From positions 13,291,201 through 13,355,200 of the forward strand of contig OZ038422.1 of assembly GCA_964036155.1 (NCBI GenBank): DNA of 64,000 nucleotides, written 5' to 3'. The stretch's first letter is position 1, and the number at the start of each line of letters is the position of its first letter. The position numbers were made by a program, and so were the translations under genes. Source of the stretch: Diploscapter coronatus (Eukaryota; Nematoda; Chromadorea; Rhabditida; Rhabditidae). The notes beneath the pieces are model-generated. The model was not told the origin of the DNA and searched no databases. It was given only the letters and a program-made list of their open reading frames with translations. Shown here piece after piece: positions 21,506 through 36,307 of the stretch.

Positions 21506-23522
21506 TCCCTAAAAATAATATAACTAATCAAATTTAATAAAATATAAATATAAATAATCGATCAAATATACGACACGGCTTAAATATACCGAAGAAGTTT
21601 GAAAGTGCCTAATAATTAAATTCGCCAAGACACTCCTCCAGATGCGAATTTTCAGGCGAATTAAACAATTGTAAATGTATCTCCGAATTCGTTTAATCCA
21701 AAACAATTGTTATTCAAGAAGCGTATATTAGTGCGTCTTTTTCGAGTTGAAACTAGAGCATGACTTATTTTAAAATGTCTTCGTAAAAATACCTTTTTGA
21801 ATTGTCTACTTAAACAAATGCCACTAATATGTCTAGTTTTTTGAGTTTGACAAATTAGAGCTCAAAATTCGAAAATAATTATAATTATAGCACGCGCGGA
21901 GTGGGATGTTCTATTTGCATTAAATATGAGGTCGGGAAAAAATTACACTTGTTTAGATGACAATAGATAATTGTTTAAAAGTTTAAAGATTGTGAAAGTG
22001 ATGTCAAATAATAATTAACCCTCAAAGTCAATATCTCTGGAAGTTAATATTATCCCAGAAGAGTAATAATATCGTTTTTCCTGGGGATATTAAGAAGATA
22101 ATTCCAAGAAATCCATGATTAATATTTGAGAGGAAAAAATTCATAGCATTCTCAAAACGCCCAATAGTTTGATATTTAAAAAGTAAAATTATAATTGATT
22201 TAACTAATTCTTAAAGTATCGAGAAATTAACATTGAATTTTTAAGCTTAAAGATAAATTTTCTCGAAACATGATAAATAAACAAGATGAAAAGTGCTAAT
22301 ATTTAAACTACCTTTCCGGAAATCCAAATTTAACCAGGAACTAATATAGATTCATGTTAAGATTACCTAATTAAAATCTGAGTAAATTCACACGTAAAGG
22401 ATGCCGTCAAAAATCTGTGATATAAGATAAAATATTCTAAAGAAAAATATTTACACGCTGGAATTTTTATTATTTGGGTGGAATGCATAAAACTAAGTCT
22501 AAACCTCGCACACAAAGCTTTAGAACAATCCTTGATTAATATTGACACAAAAATTTACTTCCAATACCGCGAAATTCATCCGATGAAAAAACCACAACAA
22601 ATTTCAATTTTCATGAAACGAAAAGATATTCTTTGGAATGCAAAATGAAAATTGACAATAGGTATTTACAGATAATGGGTGGCGTTAAAAACGTAAATTT
22701 AGCAATTTTCGAAAAAAAGATGCGAAAATTTGTAATTAACATATAGTTAACGGAAACTTTGAAACGTCATACCAAAACTGATGTCAAAATTCAGAGAAAA
22801 TTTACAATGGTTCAATTTTAGAATGAAAATAGCCAGTTCCCAGGTTGCATAATTATAAAATTAAAGCATAACAATATTAAAGAAGGCAAAATTTATATCG
22901 AAGCGTATAATCTTGCCTGATGATAAATAAAAATAAATGTTATCAATATATATATAAAATACTTGGCAAATTTTCAAAATAGTCAAAATTTGGAAGACGT
23001 GTTTCATATAATTAATTTCAAGCAATGACAACGATGTAATTTCCGAATTCGCTCATATACGAATAAAACAATGCAGACAAATGGAGCCTTGGATATGTGT
23101 ACTCAAAAATCGAATTTCTCGACGTTCAACTACAGGAAATTTAATCCCCAGAAATGCTTCAAATTTCATATAAATAATATCACCCAAATAATGATGAAAT
23201 ACCATAAAATGGAACAATTGTGATGATGAAATGCATGATATTTATTTCTATTTTAATCCCCAATTTTAAGCTAAATACTCAAATTTATAGCCTGAATTCT
23301 GCAATAATAATAATAGATTTGAAAGTCCGGTCATTTTACTTAATCTTTCAAACTTGGAGATAAAAATTATCGGTTTAAAAATGACTCGAGCATGTGCATT
23401 AACAAAAATGAGATTCATAAATTAAATACTGTAGAGAAACTTGACTATAAAAAGGTTCTGCGTGTCTAGCTTTTCCAATGTTAAAAGATAGGAGCACTGT
23501 CATAATCAAGTCATTTAAATAT
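21506..23522. other. Intergenic region, nothing recognised
   Basis: AT-rich sequence with only short shadow ORFs. It separates the 3' end of the exchanger gene from the start of the neuropeptide gene and presumably holds the promoter of the latter. No repeat or RNA gene was identified. Confidence 0.4.
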
Positions 23523-23671
23523 TTAGACGTTTGAATTCTGATCATCCTGGCCTTCAGTAATCGTGTAGAGTTCATGATCATTTGAATCGTGGTAATGACC
23601 GATCATGGTAATAGGTTCGTCAGATCCTGATGAACAAGCCCGATTCCGATCTGATGGATTATCGTGGCCAT
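23523..23671 (-). other. Alternative last exon of the Na+/H+ exchanger
   Basis: After an AAATTTAG acceptor at 23672 the sequence is open for 49 codons to a TAA at 23523. Its phase (two leading bases) matches the single base left by the exchanger exon ending at 23807. It would replace the [15 protein letters not shown] end with a hydrophilic tail rich in Asp, Asn and His (GHDNPSDRNRACSSGSDE, then MIGHYHDSNDHEL, ending DDQNSNV). The codon pattern looks coding and there is no internal stop. Confidence 0.55.
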
Positions 23672-23720
23672 CTAAATTTAGAAAATACTAAATCATATGT
23701 CTCATCATAAGATGTATATC

Positions 23721-26700
23721 TCAGAACAATGTTTCGCATAATTGCATCATGGGTTGTTGCTCACTATCTGCAAGAGAAATTTTACAATAGTACCGAAAAA
23801 TCTTACTTGTGTGATCACTGCCATCAAAGGCATGCACTCCAATCGATCCCATGGAGGCCATTAACATGCCTTGCTGTGTATTTCCCCTCCGCGTTGCTAA
23901 AAATGAACAACTTATGCTAATTTTTAGCGAATTATAGCCAACATTTCCTTCCAAACAGCTTTTTCTTGTTCGTGTACTTATTTATACTCAGCATTTTATC
24001 ATGGATTGACCTAATCCTGGCTTTAGCTTGGTATTCAAACTGCCTTCGTTCTCGATCTGCTTCATTTACTAGGTTTCTATCCAAGTAGTCCTAAATTTAC
24101 TCTTTAAATAATAAAAACACGCCTATTTTAAGGTGCAGCTGTCGAAAATGTTCAAAATCTACCTCTTCGAAAGGATTATTCATCAGCGCTCGAATATGTG
24201 CGGAGTCCTTCGTCAATTCATCTGTAGCTTTTTCGATTTCCTCAACTCGATGAGGGTCTTTATGATTTTGAATAAAAAGACCTTCTTCGTCGTCTATCAG
24301 ATCCACGTTTATTCCGCTAAAATGAAGAAAATGATGTTTTTTGCAAAATTCATAATTTCTCCATTATTCATATTATTTAACGCAAAAACTAGGACACTAA
24401 AGCAAAAAATGCCGATCTTTGCAAAATTTGCCCATTTTCCCTATTTACACTATCTCAACGTTAAAAGCAGTGAATTATTCAAATTTCTTCCAGCACTAAA
24501 GCAACATTATACCTCTCGGCCATCTCGTCAATAGTCGCCTGTCTACTAAAAGAGTTGGTAGAGGAAGAGGCGATCATTTGGTCTCTAAATTGGGGTAATT
24601 AAAGAAACTAATTGGGCTAATTAGGTATCTAATTACCTAAAATTCAAGGCCTTGTCCATTTCTGCCAATTTATTGCCTTTCTTATCCTCGGTATAGTTCT
24701 TTTGCAAAAATGGTCGTAGGAATCTTCGGGACCAGCGGCTACAGATATTCTGGAATAAAAAAGAAACAATTGCCTTAATTATTATTTCAATTAGATAATT
24801 AAATGTACTATAATAAAATGCCAATGCAAGCGATATTAAATATGTTAATTTTCCATTCAAACGGTATTAAGTTTGAAACATAGTATTTTTAGAGACTCAC
24901 AATCCAACTATAATTCTTATAACCGCACAGGTCCTCGATTCCCTGAGATAAGTTATCGATCATGCCATGATTGAACTCCAGGAATAATCGAAACCGATCA
25001 TTTTTGCCCGCTAACTGGATTTTCAGGTATTTCACGAGTAGTTTAATTGAAGATCCCTTAATATAATAAATTTAATAAGGGGCCATCTTATTAGATCAAA
25101 AATAATTATTTTCAAAGATTCCTAACCATTTCATTTAAAAATAAAAATAATTGAAAAATATAATGAATTCGATTAAAGAGTATCCTAAGTAATGAGAAAC
25201 TTATTTTAAGAGCTTTCCTTTAAATTATGATCCAATTTAAAAATAGCCTTACTTGAATAAAAACCGTGAATAGAATGACCATATAAGTCGCAGCTAGCAG
25301 AGTGTTCTTCTCTTCAACGCTGTCGTCTATCATGAAAGCTAAAGAGAAAGAAATTGCTCCTCTCAAACCTCCATAGGCCTAAACATTAAATCTAAAAATA
25401 ATAATTTGAAGTTTAAAATTACAATAATAAACTGCTCCTGGAAAGATACATGTCTAACGCCTCCAGTATATCGGTTGATAATGTAGGTTAGGAAATATAC
25501 GACTAAAGCAATTGAAAATTTTAAAGACATTAATTTTTACTTTACCGATAAACCGAACCACGACGCATAAAACTATCGAAAATACCGAGAATAACGGGTG
25601 CCAATCTGACCAAAACCATCCCCGTTCATTTACTAGCATAACTCCCAGAATTATAAATATCATAGACTCCATGATATTGCTAAAAACTAGCATACGATTA
25701 TAAAAAGGGTCTATCATGCAAAGTGCGTTACATTCCCAATTCCTAATAAGCCATTCATTTTTATTTATATCAAATCAAACCTGATAACTTTCGTGAAGTA
25801 CATGATACAAGCATTGGACTTGTAACTTAGGTTTCTCATGGCATAATGGGTCTGAACCAGCCCGCATGATATCAGGCTAAACATTAACATATTCTCAAAG
25901 ATGTCCTATTTTCTTACGCGATAATTCCGGATAAATGAAATAGTTCTCCCAAAATATACGATAGATACGATAATCCAAATAGAAACACTGGCTCCACCAC
26001 TAAAATTGAAGAAATAAATAGATATATGTATAAGATAATAAAATTCGTTGATTTAAAAAAAAATATACTGATTTTAGATATATCATACCTCTAACATGCT
26101 CCGTATATTTAGTAATAAACGATGTTAGGAATCCCAAAATTAGTCCTATTGCTAGTCCTCCTAGAGAGACCACCAAGAATGAGACGAATCCCATGAAGCA
26201 CTGAAATTAAAATTAATGTGTATATATGAAGTCTTCGGAATATATAAAATCTAGTATATGCTCAATTCTGGACATATTAACTTTCTTACATCGAAAAATG
26301 TGATAGACTCCAGCTCCTTAAACTCGTTCGCAATATTGTAACAAACAATTGTAACAGCATCATTTAACAAAGACTCCCCAAAAACCATGAAATAGAGCAT
26401 TTTATTCACTCCGACTTCTTGAAACACTGCTAGAACCTGAAATTTTAAATCTAAATCGTCTTTTTTAGTTTAGAAATTAAATTTATCAACTTCAAGAAAC
26501 TTCAATATCAAGTCGAAAAGTTAAATTGTTCCACTTCAGAGTCAAATTTGAAGTTGAAAGAATCTTCAATAATCTAACCGCAACCGGATCCACCGCTGCG
26601 ATCAAACTCGCGAAGACCAGAGTGTCCAATGGCTCTGGGTGAAATCCTCTCATCAGTCCAATCAATGATAGCAATAAAAGACATCCTCCAACCAAGGCTA

Positions 26701-28437
26701 TGTTTAGGACGGTTCCCTGAAGATAATTTAGGTTTCAAAGTTTTAGACTTTCTTCAAATAAAATTAATCAATAATGACTTCTTGTCTGATTTCAATAATA
26801 GAAAAATTAGTCCTTATTGATAGGAAAAATCGACTAAAGTTTCAAAAATCTCAAAGTATCCGAGGAAATTTATATCAATAGTCGATAAGACTGCTTGCAT
26901 ACTATGAAAACTGAATCTATCATCAAACATATTTTGTATATTCAAGATTATTTCTATTATAATAGTGATAGTGATAATAAGTTCTAACTATTGAGAACCG
27001 ATATTTAATTTATTATTATATAAACAAATAAAAAAAACACATACCACAACGGCATAAATCACAATCGTTCCAATATTTTCGATAAAAGCTCGGTCCTTCA
27101 AGGAATATGCGGATTCCAGAATAATCGGCGGTAAGAGGAAGAAGAAGAACGTTTTTGAATGGTACTCCAGAAATTTAACCGATTCATGGGTTTCGTCGCC
27201 CCTAAAAATTAATAGAAGATCATTTTATAAAATATTTTAAAATTTGAAATATAACTAAAAACAATCTTTTATACCATTAAAGATCCTTAAAATATAGAAA
27301 CAGAATGCCGCATTTCAAATTGTTAAAAATACTAGAAAATACTATTTTAAAATAAAAGACCCACACAAAAAGCCATCCCAAAACGATTCCGAGTAAAATT
27401 AAACAGCATGATTCTGGTAATATCTGCCTCGTATATCGAGTATGGTGATAAACTAAAATTTAAAAAAAATGAAAAAATCAATAATTAGAAAAGTTTATAT
27501 TTCATGGAAAGTAGATAAATAGTTTTGCTAAAATCAATCGTTTCAAAATATTACCTAATTTCAACACTCCTACCACGATAATAAAGAACGCCAATATCAA
27601 ATTCTTCTTGACATAGTCGAATTTGAAACCGGCGATTTTTACGCCTCCGGAGTGTTTTTCTTCTTCATGGTGAGGAAGTTCAGAAAAATTCGACTTTAAG
27701 TCTGTAGCGTTTAAAATATTCGGCGATTTCTTATAATAGAGAATATTTTGACTTTTCAGGTATTCATCCAAAGTTGATCTGAATTTAAATTAATAGAAGA
27801 TCGCCTAATAAGGTATTAACATAGAAGAGCAAAGTTATATTATCTATCTCATCAGAACAGGGTTGCGTGAAACTTCAACTTCGAAGAGAAGATCTTTTTA
27901 TTTCGACTTTGAACTTAAAATTTAAACTTCGACTTCTATTTTTAAGATATTTGACTTCGCACAGTTCCTGATCAGTAATCACAATACATCATGTTCTTTA
28001 GCAACGAGAAACAACGCCTTTAGTTTATTCGTCTCCACTGCAGAGCACTAAGCTCACATGAACATACCATATCTTGATGCTAATGAAATTTAGAAGAACA
28101 TTCAAAATTAAAGGTTTGGAAAATCGATATCCAAAGGACTACGGTTATCGATTTTTTGCCCTTTCTCCCACTTTCACGTGCCGTTTGTTAAAAAAAACAT
28201 GAGATAGTGTTTCAAAACAATCATAGAAAGAAACGCCTTAAAAATTCAAGTAAAGACCCCTTTAAAATCGAAAAAGTAGACTATGATCTAAAATTCTGAA
28301 ACTTACAGGCTAATACCCTCGGATTCAGCGAAAGACATGATATCGGACCAAAATTCCGTCGCATTTTCAACATTTATCTCCACAGAAAGTGAGAATTTTA
28401 AATACATCAGCAATAGGATCGAGATTTTTAGGAGCAT
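23721..28437 (-). CDS. Na+/H+ exchanger (NHX/NHE, SLC9 family)
   Basis: Nineteen minus-strand exons, all phase-consistent, encode about 764 residues. In order: 28307-28437, 27555-27778, 27365-27452, 27045-27201, 26579-26716, 26290-26436, 26089-26200, 25918-25999, 25781-25876, 25546-25679, 25423-25502, 25253-25378, 24901-25056, 24637-24749, 24513-24584, 24163-24316, 23943-24090, 23807-23896 and 23721-23767. An N-terminal signal sequence (residues 1-18) is followed by a polar loop and the membrane domain. Diagnostic SLC9 signatures are [48 protein letters not shown] (ion-binding Asp present), [14 protein letters not shown] and [14 protein letters not shown]. The charged cytoplasmic tail begins near [11 protein letters not shown]. 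Family members exchange Na+ for H+ across plasma or endosomal membranes and control pH. This one resembles the plasma-membrane NHE1/NHX-2 type. The tail ends ETLF, a possible PDZ ligand. Confidence 0.92.
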
Positions 28438-29912
28438 GTTTGAAAATTCTCGGTATTATCGATTTTAGGGTCAAAATATGCCTGTTGGCATGAGAAATTA
28501 GAGTTTTCAGGCCTATTTTCGAACTTTATTAGCGAGCTATTGCAAACCTGAAATAAGAAATGACGAACTTATGAAATGCATGAATATAACGATTTTTCGA
28601 GCGAAATGTAAAATATCAATGGAAATCAATTCTGATTGGTTCATGTGAAAATGCATCTTGTGTTATTATTTCAGCATGAAAATGATGTCGAAACAATAAC
28701 GAATAAAATATGACTCATGAAAAATCAAGCGAATTTCGGATATCAGCAGAAAATTGATATATAATTTAAAAAATATATCTATTTTTCGCAAGTTAGATTG
28801 ATATCTCTAAAATCAAGGTAAAATAACACGTCAATTGGAATACCCTTATAACATACCTACACCCAAATTCAATATTCATCTCCACATTCTGTCAAACGCT
28901 GTCAATTGACAATATGATGAGTGTCTTGGCGATAAAAATCCCATTAACCAACTCTCCGCGGCGCTAATGTTTGTTTGAGAATTGAGCAGCGCGACATTAA
29001 AAATTCCATCTGTCGTTATATGTTTTAGGCGCAACTGAGCCCTATTCAATATGAACTGATCATTATTAAGAAGAGTTCGATTGTACCGAAATTATTTTTG
29101 ATTTTAAGCCTCACCCCCTCCTGTTAAAGTAGATAGGAATACGGGATGGATATCTAACATCATACCAGCATATTCGTGATTTTATCATGATTACTAATTT
29201 TTAATGATTTTTAAATGATGTCACCCATTTTACCATGCAATTTTATAACTTCCACCGTACTTTATATCTTATTTTCATGATTTTCAAGATAAACTATAAA
29301 TTTTATATGTTCCTAAAATTTGATCTGATAGTTTGATATTTGATGTGTAAAACGTGCTGATTTCGACATTTTTGAATACCACCCTTCCTAAAATCGCACC
29401 CTTGTTTTTCAGCGATTTTATAGGCCTTTATACGAGGCGCCTAAAAATCCATAAAATAGCCGGTTAAATTACTCACAAAACCCCTTCGTCTGTGTTTCTA
29501 CCCTTCTCATGATTAAGCACATCGACTCTTGCTTCTTACGCATGCATAGTTTAAATTCAGTTTTTACCTTATTTTAAAAAATGACATAGCTACCCCGTCT
29601 GAGGATATTTTTCATTCATACAAAAATTCCAAAATACATATTTTAGTCTAATTTATTCCTCTCAAAAATTAATGCACAACTTTAAAGCAATACCCGAAAA
29701 AATTGACGATACCTGAGCAAATTAACCCGAATTTCAATTGATATCACTTTTAGAATTTTCAAACGATAAGATTAGAAATGAACGACGTCTTGAACAATAA
29801 TAAAATAATCGAATCTAGCAAAGTCTGTACTTCAATACAAAATAAAAGAGTGGAGCCTTATATTTTTAGGGTGATAAAAATGCAAGATCCTGATCTTTTA
29901 CTTAAAGAAAAA
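28438..29912. other. Intergenic region between exchanger and csb-1
   Basis: Promoter side of the exchanger (right of 28437) and 3' side of csb-1. An 88-codon plus-strand ORF at 29778-30044 is the antisense shadow of the last csb-1 exon and its flank. No other feature was identified. Confidence 0.45.
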
Positions 29913-32900
29913 TTAGAAGGTAGGCTTCAAAATCCACTTCTTCCTGGCCTTTTCAAAGGTACAAATCTGCTTGAGAATCGCACGGAAGTGGGGCTGGTCC
30001 GTAGCGGCGATCTTTGTCTGGAAGGTTTGGTTTTAAGACGATAAGAATAAAAACAGACAACCCTAGGAAAATTTTAAAGATCTTCGATAAATGTGATTTA
30101 TTTTCTCCTGAAAGATGGACTAAATATTTGAAGTACATTTGAAGAGGCTGTTTCTGATGTTGTTGAAAACAAAAATAGAACAGAATCAGAGAAAACATTC
30201 AACAATTGTCTGAGATTTGTCCTTGTTCAAAAAAGAGACAGATTTAAACCATTGTTTGATGGTTTGGTTTATCCTTCAATAAAGTCAATTAAAAAGAATT
30301 GACGTTATTTTTTAAAGAAAAAATACAACAAAGCAAAATAAAAACAAACAAACCTTGAAAGCCTCGACTATTTGATCTGTATGAGCCTGACCGCCCCTCT
30401 TCTCCATGAAGTCCTGAATTTCTTTAGCGAGTTTCTCGAATTTCTTGGGGACCGATGCGAAGGGCTGAAAATTTAATTTCCAGGAATCTACCCTTGAAAA
30501 TGATATTTTTCCTCTTCTACGACCTTCTTTCAACACCTTTTCTTGCAAATATTATGCTTTTCTTATCAAAATTTGGACTGATGTTTAGAATTTTTTTTTT
30601 TATCTTATCACGTCAAAAAATCGAGAGTAGAAAGTCGTAAATTCATTCTCCCTAATAAACTAATGAAAAAATGGCGAGCAGTTCGAGAATGGCATGTAAA
30701 AATGTCAACTATTTTCAAAACTCTTTCCATGTTAAAGAATACCCCCATAAGCCGTTTGGTATACACTTCAAAATTTTCCTTCGAATCATAATATGATTCT
30801 AATAATTGATAGTTCTTTGATAGTTCCTTTCAGGAAGAGACATAAAACAAAAAAACTGATGAATAAACACTTTTCATGCGTTTCAAGAGCACTCAAGCAC
30901 AAATTTTCTGTTTACAAAATAAACTGTCAGTTTTTGGCAGATAAAAATTACAAGCTCCATTCTTCAGATATAAATCCGTACCTGAGAAATATTCGATGGT
31001 CCTGGCTCTTCCTCCTGGTTCTGACTCTCTGCGGAAGTCGTACTTTCGAGATGCTTGAGCTTGCGCTTTCTGAAAAGGGTATATGAAATTTTTAAAATCG
31101 CATATAAGAAATATTGTTAAAAGGGGATATATGGAATCTTTCATAATCCTAACCTGATAGCCGTCAAGAAGTCGGTCTTTTCCTTCTTTCCGTTGAACAT
31201 TGGTTCATCTTCTTCCTCGTCAGTAGATCGCTTCCTTTTCTTCCCACTCTTTTCTTCCTCGTTTTTGCCATCGTTGAGATTCTGCATCCCCGACGACGAA
31301 ACAGATGACGTCGACTGACCGTAACCTGCTCGGAAAGTCTCGAAGAAGTTAGGACGTTTCGGGCTGAAAAATTAAAACTTTTTGGAGTAAACATCTCAAA
31401 TTAATGTATTTTTAAAATAAATCAGTTTTCCAAATTCTTAAAAGCATCTCATACATTATCTGTTTTATAAATTTCATATTTCTTATCAGCAAATTCTCAA
31501 CATCGTAATCATATCCTACAAAAGTAAGATATTCTTTTGAAATTTTGAGATAAATTTCATTTTTAAATTTTCATATCTTCACATTTTATCAATTCAATGG
31601 CAGACTCAAATTAAATTCTTCGAACATTTTTAACCTAAGAATACGTTTAAAAATACCGTCTCCTGATACTTTCAGCTGCAGCTTTAGCGACATTTTCGGC
31701 CTCTTTCTCGATCAGGTCGTGAGCGGGCTTCTCGCCGATCAAATCGTCATGCCGCATCACACTCCGGACGACGCCCGTTGTTTCGAGAAGTCTTCCCAAG
31801 ACGTAATCATCGGTAGCCTGAACTTGTTCGTCCTTAAATTTTCAAGGCTTTCATACGACTTATTTAAATCGAATCGAATAGAAGAAATGATCTATGAAAT
31901 TTTGATGTATTTTAATGAGAAACGTATGTCTTTTTTCATTTTCAATTTTTTGAGAAGAGAAGTCTTGCGCCAGTTTCTTGAAACCCATTTAATTCTCATG
32001 AAATTTTCTAAAAAAAAAGATTTATAGTTTCGAAAATTCCCCACCTTCTTATTAACCTTCTCCCTGCCTTTCTCTTCGTCTTCATCATTCCTCTTGGCCT
32101 CTTTCTGCTTCTTCAGATAGGGGATTTCCCATTCTCCGTCCAGCAAATTCTCCTTCTTTCTCTTCGACTTTTTCGGCTTTTCCTCTCCTCTTTGATTGCC
32201 TTCCGCCAATCTTCTGAAAAACGATCTTTTCCAAAACTAAATATTTACTTTTCCAAATTTTCCATCTTTTCTAAAAATGATTTCTAAAAGAATTACGCCG
32301 CCAATTTCCTAGCCATTTCCCTGAGTTGTTGCCGTCTTTCCTCAGTGATTTCCGGAACGTCCATGGTAGACTCTTCGTCCAGAATATCGTCTCCATTACT
32401 ACTGTCGAGTCGGTCAAGTTGTTCAATTTCGAGAACATCGTTTTCAGGAGCCTGTTCAGACTGATGATCAGCATGTTCTGGAACATTATACACAATTTCT
32501 CGATTATGCCGTCCAAGTTGTTAGTCTTGCTCCAAAAATTATCTACAATATTACTTTCAGTATTATCAAAACGTTCAGAATGTTCAAGTTCAGAACATTG
32601 TCATCAGTATTCTGGAAAATAGATCTAATTTCTCACTATGTTCAGGAAGTTCATCTCTAGGCTTCGGCCCAGACCGATCAACCCGTTCACTCCGGATCTC
32701 CCCATCTTCCATGCTCTGCGACTCGCTCGCAATCTCGCCATCCTCTAATTCCGCTGAAATTAAATTTCCAGCAAATATAAGTTTTAAGTTTCCTACCTAT
32801 TCTCGACATTTCTTCTGATTTTTCCTGAGTTTTTTCCTTGGATTTCGATTTCTTCGTCTTGGCTTCTTTCTTCTTTTTCCGCTCTTTCCGGGACTTTTCG

Positions 32901-35900
32901 CGTCTGAATTTCAATCTTTTAAAAATTGAATTTTCTAAATCGAAAATAAAAGATAAAAATGCTTACTGCTTCTCGTGCGCATCGAAGTAGTTGTCCTTGT
33001 TGATCTCTTGGGTCTCGCCCGCGAAGATCGCCCCGGTTTCGGTTCCCACATGCTGAAAATCATTTTTGCTAAAAGCTAAAATCAAGGAATCATCCCACTT
33101 TTGCATCGACCAACGTGAACAGCTCGTGGAGATCGTTGGTTTTAAAGAACTGCCTTTGTTTGGGGTCTTTCAGGACGCGGTTTGCCAGGAATTGCTTGAA
33201 GATTTGTCTGAAAAATTCAATTTTTCCCAAATAATTAGTCCTCAAAATGCGTTTAAAAGGCATTTTAAAAATTGTTTCTCCACCTATTAAAAATCAACTG
33301 AGTGATTTTTCTTACTTGATAAGAATAGTTTTAAAAAAATATTCTTTTTTAATCTCCACCTATGATAGATCTTCTCCTCGATAGTACCGGTAGATAACAG
33401 CCGATAAATGGTGACGGCCCTGTTCTGACCGATTCTCCATGACCTTTCTCTGGCTTGAGCATCCGTCGAAGGGTTCCAATCGGGGTCGAAAATAATCACC
33501 TGAAAATTTCGCATTCACTTCCTTTGCTAAAAGGGAATTTTATGCCTATTATAGAAATCCTAGAGAAATAAAGACCTAATAAATTTCTATACAAATAGGG
33601 TATGACAGAAAATTTACCTTATTAGCGCCAGTCAAGTTGACTCCCAGACCTCCGACTCGTGTCGTCAACAGAAAGAGAAAGATTCCTTTGTCCTGGAATT
33701 TTAATTCTAATCATCTCCTATTTCTCTGTCCTCTAAAAATTTCAAAATTAATCCCTCCCCGTAGTTTTTAGTCCCACTCCCATTTTTCATTTCCCGCCCC
33801 TTTTTACCTGATTGAAAGTCTGGACGAGTTGCTGTCTTTTTCCAATTGCGGTACTTCCATCCATTCTCAGATAGGAGTAATTCTCGAAGATGATCATCTT
33901 CTCGATGATATTCAGCATCTGCATTGACTGGGAGAAGAGAAGCACTTTGTGACCGCCCTGGAATAAGAATGTATGAATTTCAGAAAAATAGCATGAAAAA
34001 CCGATAAAAATCTGGATGAAAGAGTTAAAGAAAAAACAACTCGAAGATTCATTGATTCCAAAAGTTTATGACCAAAATCGTTTGAAAAAAATGAATCAAT
34101 TCGTTCTGGTCTTTTTCGAAAAAAAAAAATAGAAACTCTTTTTCAAAAAAAAAATCCACCTTCTTAATAAAACTTAAGTTTCAATCGGCTACTTGATTTC
34201 TTACGTTGTGCCACAATTTCAGCAGGTGCTTGACGACGATCATTTTTCCGCTTCGCTCGGGCCAGCCGAAGTCCATCTGGGGGTTCTCGATGACGTCATA
34301 GTTCCCATGCAAATTTGGTCCCCCCGTTACCAGATCCGGGTGGTTGCAAAGTTTCCTGAGGGCGATCAATCCCACAAATGGTTCGATGTTGCCACTCAAA
34401 ATTCTGGCGCACTCTCTGAACACAAACTATCGAATCAGATACGTTTGAAATGATCGAAAATTTGGTCAAAATACTATATTTTCAAAGAAGTCAAAATTCG
34501 ATTCATTTCAAAAGTTCAAGAACGCAGTACCTGGAATTCAAATATTCTTGATAAAGTCGTCTCTGCTCAGAAGTAATTTCACAGAACAAAACTTGTTCGT
34601 TCTTTTCGGGAAGCTCCAGAACCTGTTGCACGTCCTTCTTCAGCCTCCTCAGAATGAAAGGGTTGATCGCGTCCCTGAAAAGAAAATAAAAGTTGGTGGA
34701 ACTTAAATTCTTCTTTAAAGAAGAATAATCAATTGCAGGTATATTGCTCCAAAAGTCGAGTTCTTTTCAGCTAGATTCGACTCTCTTTCTATTGTGTTCT
34801 GGAAGAAAGGTACTCGTATTTAGTTGAAAAGAGCAAAGTTGAAAATAGTGTGAGCCTACCTCAGAACAATTGCACACTTGTACGCGGTTGTGGCCTGGAT
34901 TTTCGTGGCATTCGCATAACCGCCTTGCGTAATGGGGATGCAGAATTTTTCGGTGAAAGTCTTAAGCGAACCTAGCCGGCCAGGATATACGAAATCTACT
35001 AGCGACCTGAAAAAATAAGAGATTTCATACATCGTCTTCAAAACTAGATTTTATAAATCTATTTATCTTTTATTTTAAAAACCCCCTACCAGAGCTCCTT
35101 CAAATTATTTTGCATCGGAGATCCGCTGAGAATGATCCTGTGCGGGGTTCTGACGTCCTTCAAAGCGAGAGTCGCCTGAAATAGGACTAAATTTTAGAAA
35201 AGTTAAGAACTGAAAATTGCCTGAGCATCCGGATTCCTGATTTTATGGCCCTCGTCCAGAATGACGTAGTGCCAATCCTTCTTGACCAGGTTTTTCTTCT
35301 CCGCGGTGAAAGTCGTGTAAGACGTCACCAAAATCGAGCCACCTCTAAAAACCGATAAATTAATGACATTTTTAAAAATTCAAAAGCAATCTTTTTTAAA
35401 TCAGTATCTTTACCTCCTGTTGACTGCCATTTTTGCGATCAACTTCGATTTTGAGCCTTTGAATGATCCCGCGGAGTGAAGGACGGCAATCTAAAAAAAA
35501 CAATAAATATTTTGGAAAAGGTATATTTCAGTTGTCGAGGCTAATTTCTTTACCCTGCAATTGGGCATCCACTTGTGCACTTCACAGACCCACTGCTGCA
35601 TGAGAGTGGCTGGACAGACGATCAGACAGGGACCAAGGCCGGTCAATCTGAAAACATTCTTCTTTCTTCTAGAGAGAAAATGAACATTTCTTACCCCAAA
35701 GACTCATTGGGCTTCTGGGACTCGTCCAGGGTTCTGAGCAAAGCGATAATTTGGACAGTTTTTCCCAAGCCCATTTCGTCGGCAAGAATACCTCCGACGG
35801 ACTGATGATCAAGCTCAGTGAGCCACCTAATTCCGGTTTTCTGGTACCTGAAAATTAATACATTGATTAAAAAATCAAGAAAATATATGAAGTTCAATAA

Positions 35901-36274
35901 AATGAAAAAATGCAAAAACTAACTTGTAAAGCCTGTTCCAGACCGAGATATTCAACTTCAGTCCATGTTTCAGACTCCTGCATCCCTCTCCCTCGTCCAC
36001 AAACGCGTCCTTGGATGTGTGAGCTTGCATGTCAGAGGTGACTTTTCTCAAAATTAAAATATCATCTCCAAAGTTCCATACAAAAGGCTACAGTAATCTT
36101 GAGAACTTAGAATAAACACTTACTCCATTCTCCTCTCGAAGTCCGAATCGTTTCCGTCGTCCACGAAAGGTTTCAAATCTTGATCGCTTTTCGTCCGTTT
36201 CACCTTCTTGGCAGACTTTCTGTAATTTAATTTTCACCATTTTCTAATTAGCGAGGTTGAGGTCAGGTTAAATT

Positions 36275-36307
<33 letters not shown>

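Noticed and set aside
31719..32027. 102-codon plus-strand ORF
   Set aside because: Antisense shadow of csb-1 exons and introns; the minus-strand exons are supported by CSB similarity and phase.
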